A stretch of DNA of 64,000 nucleotides from Burkholderia sp. BCC0322 (GTDB lineage Bacteria > Pseudomonadota > Gammaproteobacteria > Burkholderiales > Burkholderiaceae): assembly GCF_902833045.1 (NCBI RefSeq), contig NZ_CADFDU010000016.1, forward strand, positions 1 to 64,000, in the 5' to 3' direction. The position numbers were made by a program, and so were the translations under genes. Of this stretch, positions 17,143-30,185 are shown one piece after another. Below the pieces are notes generated by a model, which made no database searches, was not told the DNA's origin, and saw nothing but the letters and a program-made list of their open reading frames with translations. Each line of letters opens with the position of its first letter. Position 1 is the stretch's first letter.

Positions 17143-18633
17143 TTACTGCGCCAGCGGCAGCTTGGACTGCGCGACATGGGAGAGGAGGTTTTCCACGGAA
17201 ACGTGCATCACGTCGGTGAAAGGCTTCGGATAAAGGCCCATCAGCAGCGTGAACGCGGCAAGCACGGCCAGCATCAGGAATTCGCGACGGCCGATGTCCT
17301 TCAGCTTGGCGACGTGATCGTTCGCGACCGCGCCGAAGTACACGCGCTTGTACATCCACAGCGTGTAGGCGGCGCCGAGGATCAGCGTGAATGCCGCGCC
17401 GAATGCGATCCAGAAGTTGTACTGGACGGCGGCGAGGATCACCATGAACTCGCCGACGAAACCCGACGTACCCGGCAGGCCGCAGTTGGCCATCGAGAAC
17501 AGCATCGCGAAAGCCGCAAACTTCGGCATCACGTTGACGACGCCACCGTAGTCGGCGATCTGACGCGAGTGCACGCGGTCGTACAGCACGCCGATGCAGA
17601 GGAACATCGCGCCCGACACGAAGCCGTGCGAGATCATCTGGACGATCGCGCCTTCGACGCCGAGCTGGTTGAAGATGAAGAAGCCGAGCGTGACGAAGCC
17701 CATGTGCGCGATCGACGAATACGCGACCAGCTTCTTCATGTCGGCCTGCACCATCGCGACGAGGCCGATGTAGATCACCGCGATCAGCGACAGCGTGATC
17801 ACGACGGGCGCCAGGAAGTGGCTCGCGTCAGGCGTGATCGGCAGCGAGAAGCGCAGGAAACCGTAAGCGCCGAGCTTCAGCATGATCGCAGCCAGCACGA
17901 CCGAGCCGCCCGTCGGCGCTTCCACGTGCGCGTCCGGCAGCCAGGTGTGGACCGGCCACATCGGCACCTTCACCGCGAACGCAAGGAAGAACGCGATGAA
18001 CAGCAGGATCTGCGGCGTCATCGCGATCTTGGCGTTCTGCCACGTCGCGAGGTCGAACGAATGCGTTTCCGTGTACAGGTAGATCAGCGCGACCAGCATC
18101 AGCAGCGAACCGGCCAGCGTGTACAGGAAGAACTTGAATGCCGCATACACGCGGTTCGGGCCGCCCCATACGCCGATGATGATGTACATCGGAATCAGGG
18201 TCGCTTCGAAGAACACGTAGAACAGCAGGCCGTCGGCCGCCGAGAATACGCCGATCATGATCCCGGACAGGATCAGGAACGCCGCGAGGTACTGCGCGAC
18301 GTTCTCGGTGATCACTTCCCATGCGGCGATCACGACGATCACCGTGATCAGCGCAGTCAGCACGACGAACCACATCGAAATGCCGTCGACGCCGAGGTGA
18401 TACGCGATGTCGAAGCGCTCGATCCAGGTCGACTTCTCGACGAACTGCAGCGCAGCCGTGCTCGAATCGAAGCCCGTGATCAGCGGAATCGTGACCGCCA
18501 GGCCGAGCAGCGAACCGATCAGCGCGATCCAGCGGGCCGTCCCCGGATTTTTGTCGTTACCCACCGCAAGCACGAGGAGGCCGAAAACGATCGGCAGCCA
18601 GATCGCGGTACTGAGAATCGGAAAAGCGTGCAT
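17143..18633 (-). CDS. nuoM: NADH-quinone oxidoreductase subunit M
   Basis: A 496-residue antiporter-like pumping subunit in the membrane arm of complex I. The channel residues E143 (VFFEATLIPMY), K222 (AFAVKVPMWPVHTWLPDAH) and E395 (GFVGEFMVI) correspond to the functionally important Glu/Lys/Glu of E. coli NuoM. Length and motif order are normal. It sits 17 bp after nuoL. Confidence 0.97.
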   Translation of the reverse strand: MHAFPILSTAIWLPIVFGLLVLAVGNDKNPGTARWIALIGSLLGLAVTIPLITGFDSSTAALQFVEKSTWIERFDIAYHLGVDGISMWFVVLTALITVIVVIAAWEVITENVAQYLAAFLILSGIMIGVFSAADGLLFYVFFEATLIPMYIIIGVWGGPNRVYAAFKFFLYTLAGSLLMLVALIYLYTETHSFDLATWQNAKIAMTPQILLFIAFFLAFAVKVPMWPVHTWLPDAHVEAPTGGSVVLAAIMLKLGAYGFLRFSLPITPDASHFLAPVVITLSLIAVIYIGLVAMVQADMKKLVAYSSIAHMGFVTLGFFIFNQLGVEGAIVQMISHGFVSGAMFLCIGVLYDRVHSRQIADYGGVVNVMPKFAAFAMLFSMANCGLPGTSGFVGEFMVILAAVQYNFWIAFGAAFTLILGAAYTLWMYKRVYFGAVANDHVAKLKDIGRREFLMLAVLAAFTLLMGLYPKPFTDVMHVSVENLLSHVAQSKLPLAQ

Positions 18634-18650
18634 TAAGTTGTCCCCCCGCC

Positions 18651-20705
<2,055 letters not shown>

Positions 20706-20722
20706 AACAGCGTTGCCTGAAA

Positions 20723-21028
20723 TTAACCTTTGAGCTGATCGAGATCCTCGACATTGATCGTGTCGAGCTTACGGAACAGGGTCACCAGAATCGCAAGACC
20801 GATCGCGGCTTCCGCTGCGGCGACAGTCAGCACGAAGAACACGAAGATCTGGCCGTGCACATCGCCGAGGTAGTGCGAAAACGCGACGAAGTTGGTATTC
20901 ACCGCCAGCAGCATCAGCTCGATCGACATCAGGATGATGATGACGTTGCGGCGGTTCAGAAAGATCCCGACGATCGCGATCGCAAAGAGGATCGCGCCGA
21001 GCACGAGGTAGTGAGCAAGAGTCAGCAT
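20723..21028 (-). CDS. nuoK: NADH-quinone oxidoreductase subunit K
   Basis: A 101-residue, three-helix membrane subunit of complex I. The two buried glutamates needed for proton transfer are present: E37 ([14 protein letters not shown]) and E73 ([12 protein letters not shown]). Spacing to nuoJ (18 bp) and nuoL (17 bp) is tight. Confidence 0.97.
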   Translation of the reverse strand: MLTLAHYLVLGAILFAIAIVGIFLNRRNVIIILMSIELMLLAVNTNFVAFSHYLGDVHGQIFVFFVLTVAAAEAAIGLAILVTLFRKLDTINVEDLDQLKG

Positions 21029-21046
21029 GGTTTTCCTTTCCTCCGC

Positions 21047-21697
21047 TTAGCCGTTGGTGCTCGAACCGGCTTCGCTCTGCGCCGTTTCCGGCTGCGGCTT
21101 TTCCGCGTCCATCTTCACGAGGCGCACGCGATCGTTGCGGCGCACCTTGACCTGATCCGACACGCGCTGGCGCTTGCTGTCCTTGCCCTTGCGCTCGGTC
21201 AGCCCGATCGCGGCAATGATCGCGACCAGCAGCACGAGGCCGGCGATTTCAAACGCGAAGATGTAGTCGGTATAGATCACCTTGCCGATCAGGCGCGTGT
21301 TCGACCAGTTGGCCATCTCGCCCGTCGCCATCGCGTGCACCGTCTGCGTGTCGCCGTAGCCGCGCCACAGGATCAGCGCGGTTTCGATCACGATGATCGC
21401 GCCGACCACGGTCGCCATCGGGACGAAGCGCTTGAAGTCGCGGCGCAGGTAGTCGATGTTGATGTCCAGCATCATCACGACGAACAGGAACAGCACCATC
21501 ACGGCGCCCACGTAGACCAGCACCAGCAGGATCGCGAGGAACTCCGCTTCCAGCAGCATCCAGATCGCGGCGGCGTTGAAGAACGCCAGCACAAGGAAAA
21601 GCGCAGACGCCACCGGGTTGCGCGAAGTGATCACCTTCAGCCCTGATACCACCAGGAGCAGCGCGAAGATGTAGAACAGTACGGTCGTGAATTCCAT
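21047..21697 (-). CDS. nuoJ: NADH-quinone oxidoreductase subunit J
   Basis: A 216-residue membrane subunit with five predicted helices (MEFTTVLFYIFALLLVVSG..., then the YVGAVMVLFLFVVMMLDI helix typical of NuoJ). The C-terminal 35 residues are charged and low-complexity (KRQRVSDQVKVRRNDR...). A 112-bp gap separates it from nuoI, longer than elsewhere in the operon. Confidence 0.96.
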   Translation of the reverse strand: MEFTTVLFYIFALLLVVSGLKVITSRNPVASALFLVLAFFNAAAIWMLLEAEFLAILLVLVYVGAVMVLFLFVVMMLDINIDYLRRDFKRFVPMATVVGAIIVIETALILWRGYGDTQTVHAMATGEMANWSNTRLIGKVIYTDYIFAFEIAGLVLLVAIIAAIGLTERKGKDSKRQRVSDQVKVRRNDRVRLVKMDAEKPQPETAQSEAGSSTNG

Positions 21698-21809
21698 GAT
21701 TACCGGTTCATCGTTAGGCCATAGTCAGGCGCGGCTTGCGGAACGCTCTCGCGTGCCGCACCCGTCGCGGCGGCTCGGCCCTGGCTTCGGGCCGGCACTG
21801 CAAACACAA

Positions 21810-22298
21810 TCAACGATACGGCGCGTCGGCAGCCTTCGCCGCGGCGATGTCCTTCTCGTAGCGATCGCCCACCGCGAGCAGCATTTCCTTCGTGAAATAC
21901 AGGTCGCCGCGCTTTTCGCCGTGGTACTCGAGAATCTGCGTCTCGACGATCGAATCGACCGGGCAGCTTTCTTCGCAGAAACCGCAGAAGATGCACTTCG
22001 TCAGGTCGATGTCGTAGCGCGTCGTGCGGCGCGTGTTGTCCGCGCGCGTTTCCGACTCGATCGTGATCGCCATCGCGGGGCACACGGCCTCGCACAGCTT
22101 GCACGCGATGCAGCGCTCTTCGCCGTTTTCGTAGCGGCGCAGCGCATGCAGCCCGCGGAAACGCGGCGAAATCGGAGTCTTTTCTTCCGGGAACTGCACG
22201 GTGACCTTGCGCTTGAACGTGTAACGGCCGGTCAGCGCGAGCCCCTGCAGGAGCTCGGTCAGGAAGAAGGTCTTAAAGAAGTGTTGGATTGCCGTCAT
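21810..22298 (-). CDS. nuoI: NADH-quinone oxidoreductase subunit I (two 4Fe-4S clusters)
   Basis: A 162-residue ferredoxin-like subunit carrying clusters N6a and N6b. Two complete 4Fe-4S motifs are visible: [12 protein letters not shown] (C63, C66, C69, C73) and [12 protein letters not shown] (C102, C105, C108, C112). The amphipathic N-terminus (about 1-30) contacts the membrane arm. It lies 12 bp after nuoH. Confidence 0.97.
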   Translation of the reverse strand: MTAIQHFFKTFFLTELLQGLALTGRYTFKRKVTVQFPEEKTPISPRFRGLHALRRYENGEERCIACKLCEAVCPAMAITIESETRADNTRRTTRYDIDLTKCIFCGFCEESCPVDSIVETQILEYHGEKRGDLYFTKEMLLAVGDRYEKDIAAAKAADAPYR

Positions 22299-22310
22299 GA
22301 TTTCGTCCGA

Positions 22311-23378
22311 TTACTTCACCCAGATGTTGAGCGGCGACATCATCCAGAAGCCGACCACGACCACCCAGACCACCGTGACGGGCAGGAACACCTTCCAGCC
22401 CAAGCGCATGATCTGGTCGTAACGGAAACGCGGGAACGTCGCGCGAACCCAGATGAACACCGACAGCAGCGCGAATATCTTCAGCACCAGCCAGAAGATG
22501 CCCGGAATGAACGACAGGAATTCGAACGGTGCATCCCAGCCGCCGAGGAACAGCGTGGAGGCCAGCGCCGAGATCACGATCATGTTGATGTACTCGGCGA
22601 GGAAGAACAGCGCGAACGCCATACCCGAGTAATCGATCATGTGACCGGCAACGATTTCCGACTCCCCTTCCACCACGTCGAACGGGTGGCGGTTCGTTTC
22701 GGCGATGCCCGAGATGAAGTACACGACGAACGCGGGCAGGAGCGGCAGCCAGTTCCACGACAGGAAGTTCACGCCGTGGCCCGCGAAGAAGCCGTGCTGC
22801 TGCGAACCGACGATTTCCGACAGGTTCAGGCTGCCGGCCGTCATCAGCACCAGCACCAGCGCGAAGCCCATCGAGATTTCGTACGACACCATCTGCGCCG
22901 CGGCACGCATCGCGCCGAGGAACGCGTACTTCGAGTTCGACGCCCAGCCCGCGAGAATCACCGCGTACACGCCGATCGACGAGATCGCCATCGCGTACAG
23001 CAGGCCCGCGTTCACGTTCGCGAGGACCGCTTCGGCCTGGAACGGAATCACGGCCCACACGGCAAACGCCGGCACGACGGTCATCACCGGCGCGATCAGG
23101 TACAGCCAGCGGCTGGCGGCGCTCGGCTGAATGACTTCCTTCAGCAGCAGCTTCAAGACGTCGGCGATCGGCTGCAGCAGGCCGCCGGGGCCGACGCGGT
23201 TCGGGCCGAGACGCACGTGCATCCAGCCGATCAGCTTGCGTTCCCACAGAATCAGGTACGCGACGCACAGCAGGATGACGACGGAGACGACGAGGATGCG
23301 CACGATTGCCCACACCGTCGGCCACGCGAAGCCGAGAAGCTGGGACCCGCCCGCGTTGATCGTATCGAACAAGCTCAT
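22311..23378 (-). CDS. nuoH: NADH-quinone oxidoreductase subunit H
   Basis: A 355-residue, eight-helix membrane subunit forming part of the quinone chamber. The signature [20 protein letters not shown] is present near residue 45-65, as is the charged loop [15 protein letters not shown] and [15 protein letters not shown] with its conserved acidic residues. Its ATG directly follows the nuoG stop codon with no gap. Confidence 0.97.
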   Translation of the reverse strand: MSLFDTINAGGSQLLGFAWPTVWAIVRILVVSVVILLCVAYLILWERKLIGWMHVRLGPNRVGPGGLLQPIADVLKLLLKEVIQPSAASRWLYLIAPVMTVVPAFAVWAVIPFQAEAVLANVNAGLLYAMAISSIGVYAVILAGWASNSKYAFLGAMRAAAQMVSYEISMGFALVLVLMTAGSLNLSEIVGSQQHGFFAGHGVNFLSWNWLPLLPAFVVYFISGIAETNRHPFDVVEGESEIVAGHMIDYSGMAFALFFLAEYINMIVISALASTLFLGGWDAPFEFLSFIPGIFWLVLKIFALLSVFIWVRATFPRFRYDQIMRLGWKVFLPVTVVWVVVVGFWMMSPLNIWVK

Positions 23379-25709
23379 TTACGCCTTCTCCACCACCAGT
23401 TCACCGGACAGGCTGCCGAGCGCTGCGCCGGCAGGCGTCGCCGCCGACACGCGAACGACGGTCTCCGCAAGATTCGCGTCACGCACGGCCGGCAACTGCA
23501 CCGCACGCTCGCCCTGGCGCACGCGCACCGCGTCGCCTTCCTTCAAGCCCAGCTTGTCGAACAGCGCGGCCGGCAGGGCTGCGGCATTCGCCGCCTTCGC
23601 GGCGGCCGTCAGGTGCAACGCACCTGCGCGGCGCACGAGTGCGTCGGCGTGATAGATCGGCACATCGGCCAAGCGCTCGAAACCGCCGTTCGCGGCATTC
23701 GCCGCAGCGCGCACCGGCGCGACCGACGTCTGGTTCGACAGGCGGCCCGCAACGCCGGCATCGCCGAGTGCTGCGAGACGCACGTCTTCCACGGTCTCGT
23801 ATTCGAAGTTCGGCAGGCCGAGCAGGCTGCCGAGCACGCGCAGCACCTTCCAGCCCGGACGCGTGTCGCCGAGCGGGCGCACGACGCCGTTGAAGCTCTG
23901 CACGGTGCCTTCCGCATTCACGTACGTACCGGCCGTTTCCGTGAACGGCGCAACCGGCAGCAGCACGTCGGCGTAGTCGACGCCGTGCTTGAACGGCGAC
24001 ATCACGACGACCATTTCCGCCTGGTTCAGCGCGGCAAGCGCCTGTGCCGGATCCGCGGTGTCGAATTCCGGCTCGACGTTCAGCAGCACGTAGCCCTTGC
24101 GCGGCTGCGCGAATGCTTCGCGTGCGTTCAGGCCGCCTTCGCCCGGCAGCGCGCCGACGACGTGCGCGCCGACCGTGTTCGCCGCTTCCGTCAGGAAGCC
24201 GAACGTGGCGCCGGTGTTATCGGCGATCCACTTGGCGACGGCGTGCAGCTTTGCGAATTCCGGATGGCGGACCGCGACGTTGCCGAGCAGCACCGCGCGG
24301 CGTTCGCCGTTCGCGAGCGACTGGGCGACGGCCTGCGCGGCCGGCGATGCCGTGACGCCCGCGAGCGTGTCGGGCAGTGCGACGCCGCGCAGTTGCGCGA
24401 CGGCCGCTGCGATACCGGCCAGCTGGTCGAGCCATGCCGACGGTGCGGCAACGATGCGCTGCGCGGTCGGGATCAGTGCGTCGTCACCGGTCGCGTGCAG
24501 GAAGTGCAGCTTCGCGCCGTTCTTCGCGGCCTGGCGCAGGCGGGCGGCGAACAGCGGGTGGTCGCGGCGCAGGAACGAACCGACGACGAACGCGGCGTCC
24601 ACGTTCGACAGGTCGGCGATCGGCATGCCGAGCCACGGTGCGCCCTGGACCGGCGCCGAGAAATCCTGCTGACGCAGACGGAAATCGACGTTCGGCGTCT
24701 TCAGTTCGTTGGCGAGCTGCTTCACGAGGAACAGCTCTTCAGCGGTGCTGTGCGCGCTCGCGAGCATCGCCAGCGCGTTCGCGCCGTGATCCGCGGCGAT
24801 GCCCTTCAGGCCCTTCGCGACGTATTCGAGTGCGGTCTGCCAATCGGTTTCGATCCACTGGCCGCCCTGCTTCAGCATCGGCTTCGTCAGGCGCTCTTCG
24901 CTGTTGAGGCCTTCATACGAGAAGCGATCCTTGTCCGAGATCCAGCATTCATTGATGGCTTCGTTCTCGAACGGCAGCACGCGCATCACGCGGTTGTTCT
25001 TCACTTGAACGACGAGGTTCGCGCCGACGGAATCGTGCGGGCTCACCGACTTGCGGCGCGACAGTTCCCAGGTACGCGCGCTGTAGCGGAAAGGCTTGCT
25101 GGTCAGCGCGCCGACCGGGCACAGGTCGATCATGTTGCCCGACATTTCGGAATCGACCGTCTTGCCGACGAACGTCGTGATTTCCGAGTGCTCGCCACGG
25201 CCCAGCATGCCGAACTCCATCACGCCGGCGACTTCCTGACCGAAGCGGACGCAGCGCGTGCAGTGGATGCAGCGCGACATTTCTTCCATCGAGATCAGCG
25301 GGCCCACGTTCTTGTGGAACACCACGCGCTTCTCTTCCGAGTAGCGCGACGACGACTTGCCGTAACCGACCGCCAGATCCTGCAGCTGGCATTCGCCGCC
25401 CTGATCGCAGATCGGGCAGTCGAGCGGATGGTTGATGAGGAGGAATTCCATCACCGACTGCTGCGCCTTCACGGCCTTGTCGGATTGCGTATGGACGATC
25501 ATGCCGGCCGACACGGGGGTCGCGCAGGCAGGCACGGCCTTCGGCATCTTCTCGACTTCGACGAGACACATCCGGCAGTTGGCCGCAACCGACAGTTTCT
25601 TGTGATAGCAGAAGTGAGGAATGTACGTATCCGCCTTGTGCGCAGCCTGGATCACCATGCTGCCTTCGGGCACCTCGACCTTCTTGCCGTCTATTTCAAG
25701 TTCAACCAT
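23379..25709 (-). CDS. nuoG: NADH-quinone oxidoreductase subunit G (lacks cluster N7 motif)
   Basis: A 776-residue subunit. The N-terminal ferredoxin domain holds the 2Fe-2S cysteines C34, C45, C48 and C62; next come H94 with C98, C101 and C107 (cluster N5), and C147, C150, C153 with C197 (cluster N4). The large C-terminal part is molybdopterin-oxidoreductase-like without cofactor. The additional CxxCxxxC motif of cluster N7 in E. coli NuoG is not seen after residue 200, so this is the N7-less type. It is 82 bp downstream of nuoF. Confidence 0.96.
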   Translation of the reverse strand: MVELEIDGKKVEVPEGSMVIQAAHKADTYIPHFCYHKKLSVAANCRMCLVEVEKMPKAVPACATPVSAGMIVHTQSDKAVKAQQSVMEFLLINHPLDCPICDQGGECQLQDLAVGYGKSSSRYSEEKRVVFHKNVGPLISMEEMSRCIHCTRCVRFGQEVAGVMEFGMLGRGEHSEITTFVGKTVDSEMSGNMIDLCPVGALTSKPFRYSARTWELSRRKSVSPHDSVGANLVVQVKNNRVMRVLPFENEAINECWISDKDRFSYEGLNSEERLTKPMLKQGGQWIETDWQTALEYVAKGLKGIAADHGANALAMLASAHSTAEELFLVKQLANELKTPNVDFRLRQQDFSAPVQGAPWLGMPIADLSNVDAAFVVGSFLRRDHPLFAARLRQAAKNGAKLHFLHATGDDALIPTAQRIVAAPSAWLDQLAGIAAAVAQLRGVALPDTLAGVTASPAAQAVAQSLANGERRAVLLGNVAVRHPEFAKLHAVAKWIADNTGATFGFLTEAANTVGAHVVGALPGEGGLNAREAFAQPRKGYVLLNVEPEFDTADPAQALAALNQAEMVVVMSPFKHGVDYADVLLPVAPFTETAGTYVNAEGTVQSFNGVVRPLGDTRPGWKVLRVLGSLLGLPNFEYETVEDVRLAALGDAGVAGRLSNQTSVAPVRAAANAANGGFERLADVPIYHADALVRRAGALHLTAAAKAANAAALPAALFDKLGLKEGDAVRVRQGERAVQLPAVRDANLAETVVRVSAATPAGAALGSLSGELVVEKA

Positions 25710-25791
25710 GATGGTGAATGGTCCTTAACCTATTTCCGCCCGTTCGCGCCTTCGCCCGACCGTGCGCTCAAATTCCGCAACCGGGTTCGCT

Positions 25792-27102
25792 TCAGGCTGC
25801 CGCCGCGTGCGCGTGGCCGCCGACCATGCAGTGCTTGTGCTCGACGTGGTACGCGAATTCGTCCCAGTAGTGCTTGAGCATCCCGCGTACCGGCATCGCC
25901 GCCGCATCGCCGAGTGCACAGATCGTGCGGCCCATGATGTTCTCGGCAACCGAGTTCAGCAGGTCCAGATCTTCCTGGCGGCCTTCGCCGTGCTCGATAC
26001 GGTTCACGACGCGATACAGCCAGCCGGTGCCTTCACGGCACGGCGTGCACTGGCCGCACGATTCCTCGTAGTAGAAGTACGACAGGCGCAGCAGCGAGCG
26101 CACCATGCAGCGCGTCTCGTCCATCACGATCACCGCGCCGGAACCGAGCATCGAGCCCGCCTTCGCGATCGAATCGTAGTCGAGATCCGTCTGCATCATG
26201 ATGTCGCCCGGGATCACCGGCGCCGACGAACCGCCCGGAATCACGGCCTTGATCTTCTTGCCGCCGCGCATCCCGCCGGCAAGCTCCATCAGCGTCGCGA
26301 ACGGCGTGCCGAGCGGCACTTCATAGTTGCCCGGACGCTCGACGTCGCCCGACACCGAGAAAATCTTCGTGCCGCCGTTGTTCGGCTTGCCGATCTCGAG
26401 GTAATTCTGCGGCCCGATGGACAGCAGGAACGGCACCGCCGCGAACGTCTCGGTGTTGTTGATCGTGGTGGGCTTGCCGTACACGCCGAAGCTCGCCGGG
26501 AACGGCGGCTTGAAGCGCGGCTGGCCCTTCTTGCCTTCGAGCGACTCGAGCAGTGCCGTTTCCTCGCCGCAGATGTACGCGCCGTAACCGTGGTGCGCGT
26601 GCAGCTGGAACGAGAATTCCGAGCCCATGATGTTGTCGCCGAGGAACCCGGCAGCGCGCGCCTCGTCGAGCGCGGCTTCGAAGCGTCGATACACTTCGAA
26701 GATTTCGCCGTGGATGTAGTTGTAGCCGACGGTGATGCCCATCGCGTACGCGCCGATGGCCATGCCTTCGATCAGCGCGTGCGGGTTCCAGCGCAGGATG
26801 TCGCGATCCTTGAACGTGCCCGGCTCGCCTTCGTCCGAGTTGCAGACGAGATACTTCTGCCCCGGGAACTGGCGCGGCATGAAGCTCCACTTCAGGCCGG
26901 TCGGGAAGCCTGCGCCGCCACGGCCACGCAGGCCCGACGCCTTGACGTCGGCGATCACCTGCTCGGGCGGAATCTTTTCTTCGAGAATGCGGCGCAGCTG
27001 CTTGTAGCCGCCGCGCGCGACGTAATCTTCGAGATGCCAGTTCTCGCCGTTCAGACCAGCGAGGATCAGCGGTTTGATGTGACGGTCGTGGAGGGACGTC
27101 AT
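25792..27102 (-). CDS. nuoF: NADH-quinone oxidoreductase subunit F (NADH/FMN binding)
   Basis: A 436-residue subunit that oxidises NADH and holds FMN and cluster N3. The glycine-rich NADH/FMN site is [14 protein letters not shown] (59-72), with the [15 protein letters not shown] segment following. The 4Fe-4S ligands are C349, C352, C355 ([12 protein letters not shown]) and C395 (TICALGD). Its ATG overlaps the nuoE stop by four bases (ATGA), so production with NuoE is coupled. Confidence 0.97.
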   Translation of the reverse strand: MTSLHDRHIKPLILAGLNGENWHLEDYVARGGYKQLRRILEEKIPPEQVIADVKASGLRGRGGAGFPTGLKWSFMPRQFPGQKYLVCNSDEGEPGTFKDRDILRWNPHALIEGMAIGAYAMGITVGYNYIHGEIFEVYRRFEAALDEARAAGFLGDNIMGSEFSFQLHAHHGYGAYICGEETALLESLEGKKGQPRFKPPFPASFGVYGKPTTINNTETFAAVPFLLSIGPQNYLEIGKPNNGGTKIFSVSGDVERPGNYEVPLGTPFATLMELAGGMRGGKKIKAVIPGGSSAPVIPGDIMMQTDLDYDSIAKAGSMLGSGAVIVMDETRCMVRSLLRLSYFYYEESCGQCTPCREGTGWLYRVVNRIEHGEGRQEDLDLLNSVAENIMGRTICALGDAAAMPVRGMLKHYWDEFAYHVEHKHCMVGGHAHAAAA

Positions 27103-27584
27103 TTCGAGAGCTCCTCAAGCAGCTGGTCGATCTTGTCGCGGCTCATGAAGCTGCACATTCTGTGATTGTTCACCAGCAGCACCGGTGCATCGCCGCACGA
27201 GCCCATGCATTCGCCTTCCTTCAGCGTGAACTTGCCGTCGGGCGTGGTCTCGCCGAAGCCGATGCCCAGCTTCTGTTTCAGGTAGTCGGCAGTCGCTTCA
27301 GCGCCACCGTCCGGACCCAGCTGGCACGGCAGGTTCGTGCAGAGCGTGATCTTGTGCTTGCCGACCGGGTTGAGCTCGTACATCGTGTAGAACGTCGCGA
27401 CTTCCTGCACGGCAACGGCCGGCATGCCGAGATAGTCCGCAACGAACTGCATCAGTTCGGGCGACAGCCAGCCGTGCTCTTCCTGAGCAACGGCCAACGC
27501 CGACATCACGGCGGACTGTTTCTGATCGGCGGGATACTTCGTCAACGCTCGATCGATTTCCTTCAGGCCTTCAGCTGAGATCAT
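27099..27584 (-). CDS. nuoE: NADH-quinone oxidoreductase subunit E (2Fe-2S)
   Basis: A 161-residue thioredoxin-like subunit holding the off-path 2Fe-2S cluster N1a; ligands C82 and C87 ([10 protein letters not shown]) and C126 and C130 ([11 protein letters not shown]). The start is not certain: the ATG at 27584 has only AAAGAG some 12 nt upstream, while a TTG at 27605 with TAGGAA would add seven residues. I prefer the ATG because the family starts there. A 172-bp gap precedes it after nuoD. Confidence 0.94.
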   Translation of the reverse strand: MISAEGLKEIDRALTKYPADQKQSAVMSALAVAQEEHGWLSPELMQFVADYLGMPAVAVQEVATFYTMYELNPVGKHKITLCTNLPCQLGPDGGAEATADYLKQKLGIGFGETTPDGKFTLKEGECMGSCGDAPVLLVNNHRMCSFMSRDKIDQLLEELSK

Positions 27585-27756
27585 TTTCAGACACGACTCT
27601 TTCAATTCCTACCGAACGAACAACCTGCCGCACACTGGGGTGCATGGACGGCAGACCTGGCGCTCACTCTGTTGACAGCTTGCGAAGCCGCGCCGGTTCA
27701 GCGCGCATCGCGTGTGACTTACTGCTCGCCGCCCGCTCGCGCGGGCAGCGCAACCA

Positions 27757-29010
27757 TTAGCGATCGATTTCGCCGAACACGATGTCCTGCGTACCGATGA
27801 TCGTGACGGCGTCGGCGATCATGTGACCGCGCGCCATTTCGTCGAGCGACGCCAGGTGAGCGAAACCCGGTGCGCGAATCTTGAGGCGATACGGCTTGTT
27901 CGCACCATCCGACACGAGGTAGATGCCGAACTCACCCTTCGGATGCTCGACCGCCGCGTACGCTTCGCCTTCCGGCACATGGAAACCTTCGGTGAAGAGC
28001 TTGAAGTGGTGAATCAAGTCTTCCATGTTGGTCTTCATGCCGACGCGCGACGGCGGTGCAACCTTGTGATTGTCCGTCATCACCGGGCCCGGATTCTTGC
28101 GGAGCCACTCAATACACTGTTTCGCGATGCGGATCGACTGGCGCATTTCTTCGACGCGCACTAGATAGCGGTCGTAGCAATCGCCGTTCACGCCGACCGG
28201 CACGTCGAAATCCAAGCGATCGTACACTTCGTACGGCTGCTTCTTGCGCAGGTCCCAGGCGATGCCCGAGCCGCGCAGCATCGGGCCCGTCAGGCCCATC
28301 TGCAGCGCGCGTTCCGGGCTGACCACGCCGATCCCGACCAGACGCTGTTTCCAGATCCGGTTGTCGGTGAGCAGCGTTTCGTATTCGTCGACGCACTTCG
28401 GGAAGCGCGTGAAGAAGTCGTCGATGAAGTCGAGCACCGAACCGCTGCGCGCTTCGTTCATCTTCGCGAGCGCCTTCTCGTTGCGAATCTTCGACGCCTT
28501 GTATTGCGGCATTGCGTCAGGCAGGTCGCGGTAGACGCCACCCGGACGGTAGTACGCCGCGTGCATCCGGGCGCCGGACACCGCTTCGTACACGTCCATC
28601 AGGTCTTCGCGTTCACGGAATGCGTACAGGAACACGGCCATCGCGCCGACGTCGAGCGCGTGCGCACCGATCCACATCAGGTGGTTCAGCACACGCGTGA
28701 TTTCGTCGAACAGCACGCGGATGTACTGCGCACGCTCCGGCACGTCGATGCCGAGCAGCTTTTCGATCGCGAGCACGTAGCCGTGCTCGTTGACCATCAT
28801 CGACACGTAGTCGAGACGGTCCATGTACGGCACGGACTGGATGAACGTCTTGGATTCCGCGAGCTTTTCGGTCGCGCGGTGCAGCAGGCCGATGTGCGGA
28901 TCGGCACGCTGGATGACTTCGCCGTCGAGCTCGAGCACGAGGCGCAGCACGCCGTGCGCTGCCGGGTGCTGCGGGCCGAAGTTGAGCGTGTAGTTCTTGA
29001 TTTCTGCCAT
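27757..29010 (-). CDS. nuoD: NADH-quinone oxidoreductase subunit D
   Basis: A 417-residue 49-kDa-type subunit related to NiFe-hydrogenase large subunits but without the metal cysteines. It lines the quinone site with NuoB; the [14 protein letters not shown] segment near residue 11-25 is the diagnostic quinone-site loop. The C-terminus ends [14 protein letters not shown] as usual. It follows nuoC by 9 bp. Confidence 0.97.
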   Translation of the reverse strand: MAEIKNYTLNFGPQHPAAHGVLRLVLELDGEVIQRADPHIGLLHRATEKLAESKTFIQSVPYMDRLDYVSMMVNEHGYVLAIEKLLGIDVPERAQYIRVLFDEITRVLNHLMWIGAHALDVGAMAVFLYAFREREDLMDVYEAVSGARMHAAYYRPGGVYRDLPDAMPQYKASKIRNEKALAKMNEARSGSVLDFIDDFFTRFPKCVDEYETLLTDNRIWKQRLVGIGVVSPERALQMGLTGPMLRGSGIAWDLRKKQPYEVYDRLDFDVPVGVNGDCYDRYLVRVEEMRQSIRIAKQCIEWLRKNPGPVMTDNHKVAPPSRVGMKTNMEDLIHHFKLFTEGFHVPEGEAYAAVEHPKGEFGIYLVSDGANKPYRLKIRAPGFAHLASLDEMARGHMIADAVTIIGTQDIVFGEIDR

Positions 29011-29019
29011 GACGCCCCC

Positions 29020-29622
29020 TTAATGTTTCAGACCGCCATAGCGATCCTCGCGGATCACGCGCGGCGTGATTTCGCGCGGCTCGATCGTCACCGGCTGGTA
29101 CACGACCCGCTTCTCTTCCGGGTCGTAACGCATTTCGACATAGCCCGACACCGGGAAGTCCTTGCGGAACGGGTGGCCGATGAAGCCGTAGTCGGTGAGG
29201 ATGCGGCGCAGGTCGGGGTGGCCTTCGAACACGATGCCGTACAGGTCGAACGCTTCGCGCTCGTACCAGTTCGCGGAGGTCCAGATGTCGACCAGCGATG
29301 CCACGATCGGCAGGTCGTCGTCCGGCGCGAATGCGCGCAGGCGCAGGCGCCAGTTGTTCGTGACCGACAGCAGGTGCGACACGGCCGCGAAACGCGGGCC
29401 GTCGTAGGCGCCGTCGCCGAAGGTCTGGTAGTCGACGCCGCACAGGTCGATCAACTGCTCGAAACGGAGCTTCGGATCGTCGCGCAGTGTCTTTGCGACT
29501 TCGAGGTAATCGCTCGCCTTCACGACGAGCGTCAGTTCACCGATCGCTTCGGTGAGGCTCACCACGCGCGCGCCGAGCGCGGCTTCGAGGTTTGCCTTGA
29601 GAGTCTCGATTTTGCTTGCCAT
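29020..29622 (-). CDS. nuoC: NADH-quinone oxidoreductase subunit C
   Basis: A 200-residue 30-kDa-type subunit of the connecting module. The family signature [20 protein letters not shown] is present around residues 121-140, followed by [17 protein letters not shown]. It is separate from nuoD, unlike the fused NuoCD of E. coli. It lies 21 bp after nuoB. Confidence 0.97.
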   Translation of the reverse strand: MASKIETLKANLEAALGARVVSLTEAIGELTLVVKASDYLEVAKTLRDDPKLRFEQLIDLCGVDYQTFGDGAYDGPRFAAVSHLLSVTNNWRLRLRAFAPDDDLPIVASLVDIWTSANWYEREAFDLYGIVFEGHPDLRRILTDYGFIGHPFRKDFPVSGYVEMRYDPEEKRVVYQPVTIEPREITPRVIREDRYGGLKH

Positions 29623-29643
29623 ATTGAGGGAACGCTCGGGGCT

Positions 29644-30123
29644 TTATTGACGGGCGATGGTATTGGTGCGACGGATCTTCGCCTGAAGCTGGATCACGCC
29701 GTAGACCAGCGCCTCGGCCGTGGGCGGACAGCCCGGCACGTAGACGTCGACCGGCACGATCCGGTCGCAGCCACGGACCACCGAGTACGAGTAATGGTAG
29801 TAGCCGCCGCCGTTCGCGCACGATCCCATCGAGATCACCCAGCGCGGCTCGGCCATCTGGTCGTACACGCGACGCAGCGCGGGCGCCATCTTGTTGCAGA
29901 GCGTGCCAGCGACGATCATCACGTCCGACTGACGCGGGCTCGGGCGGAACACGACGCCGAACCGGTCCAGGTCGTAACGGGCCGCGCCCGCATGCATCAT
30001 TTCGACGGCGCAACACGCGAGCCCGAACGTCATCGGCCACAGCGAGCCGGTACGCGTCCAGTTGATCAGCTTGTCAGCCGTCGTGGTGACAAACCCTTCC
30101 TTCAAGACCCCTTCGATACTCAT
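29644..30123 (-). CDS. nuoB: NADH-quinone oxidoreductase subunit B (cluster N2)
   Basis: A 159-residue subunit holding the terminal 4Fe-4S cluster N2 next to the quinone site. Ligands are the tandem cysteines C37-C38 ([11 protein letters not shown]), C102 (MGSCANGGG) and C132 ([11 protein letters not shown]). The ATG at 30123 begins [11 protein letters not shown] as in relatives; the frame is open 14 codons further upstream but that part is not family-like. Confidence 0.97.
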   Translation of the reverse strand: MSIEGVLKEGFVTTTADKLINWTRTGSLWPMTFGLACCAVEMMHAGAARYDLDRFGVVFRPSPRQSDVMIVAGTLCNKMAPALRRVYDQMAEPRWVISMGSCANGGGYYHYSYSVVRGCDRIVPVDVYVPGCPPTAEALVYGVIQLQAKIRRTNTIARQ

Positions 30124-30185
30124 TTGCTTTCCACTCCAGACGAGCGACCGAGCGTGGCCGCCCATGCAAACCGGCGATTAACCCA

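Noticed and set aside
21687-25877. A plus-strand open frame of nearly 1400 codons antisense to nuoJ-nuoG, and similar long frames antisense to nuoN-nuoL
   Set aside because: High GC at third codon positions of the real genes leaves the opposite strand free of stops. The translations are rich in Arg, His and Asp without any family likeness, while the minus-strand frames are unmistakable complex I subunits.
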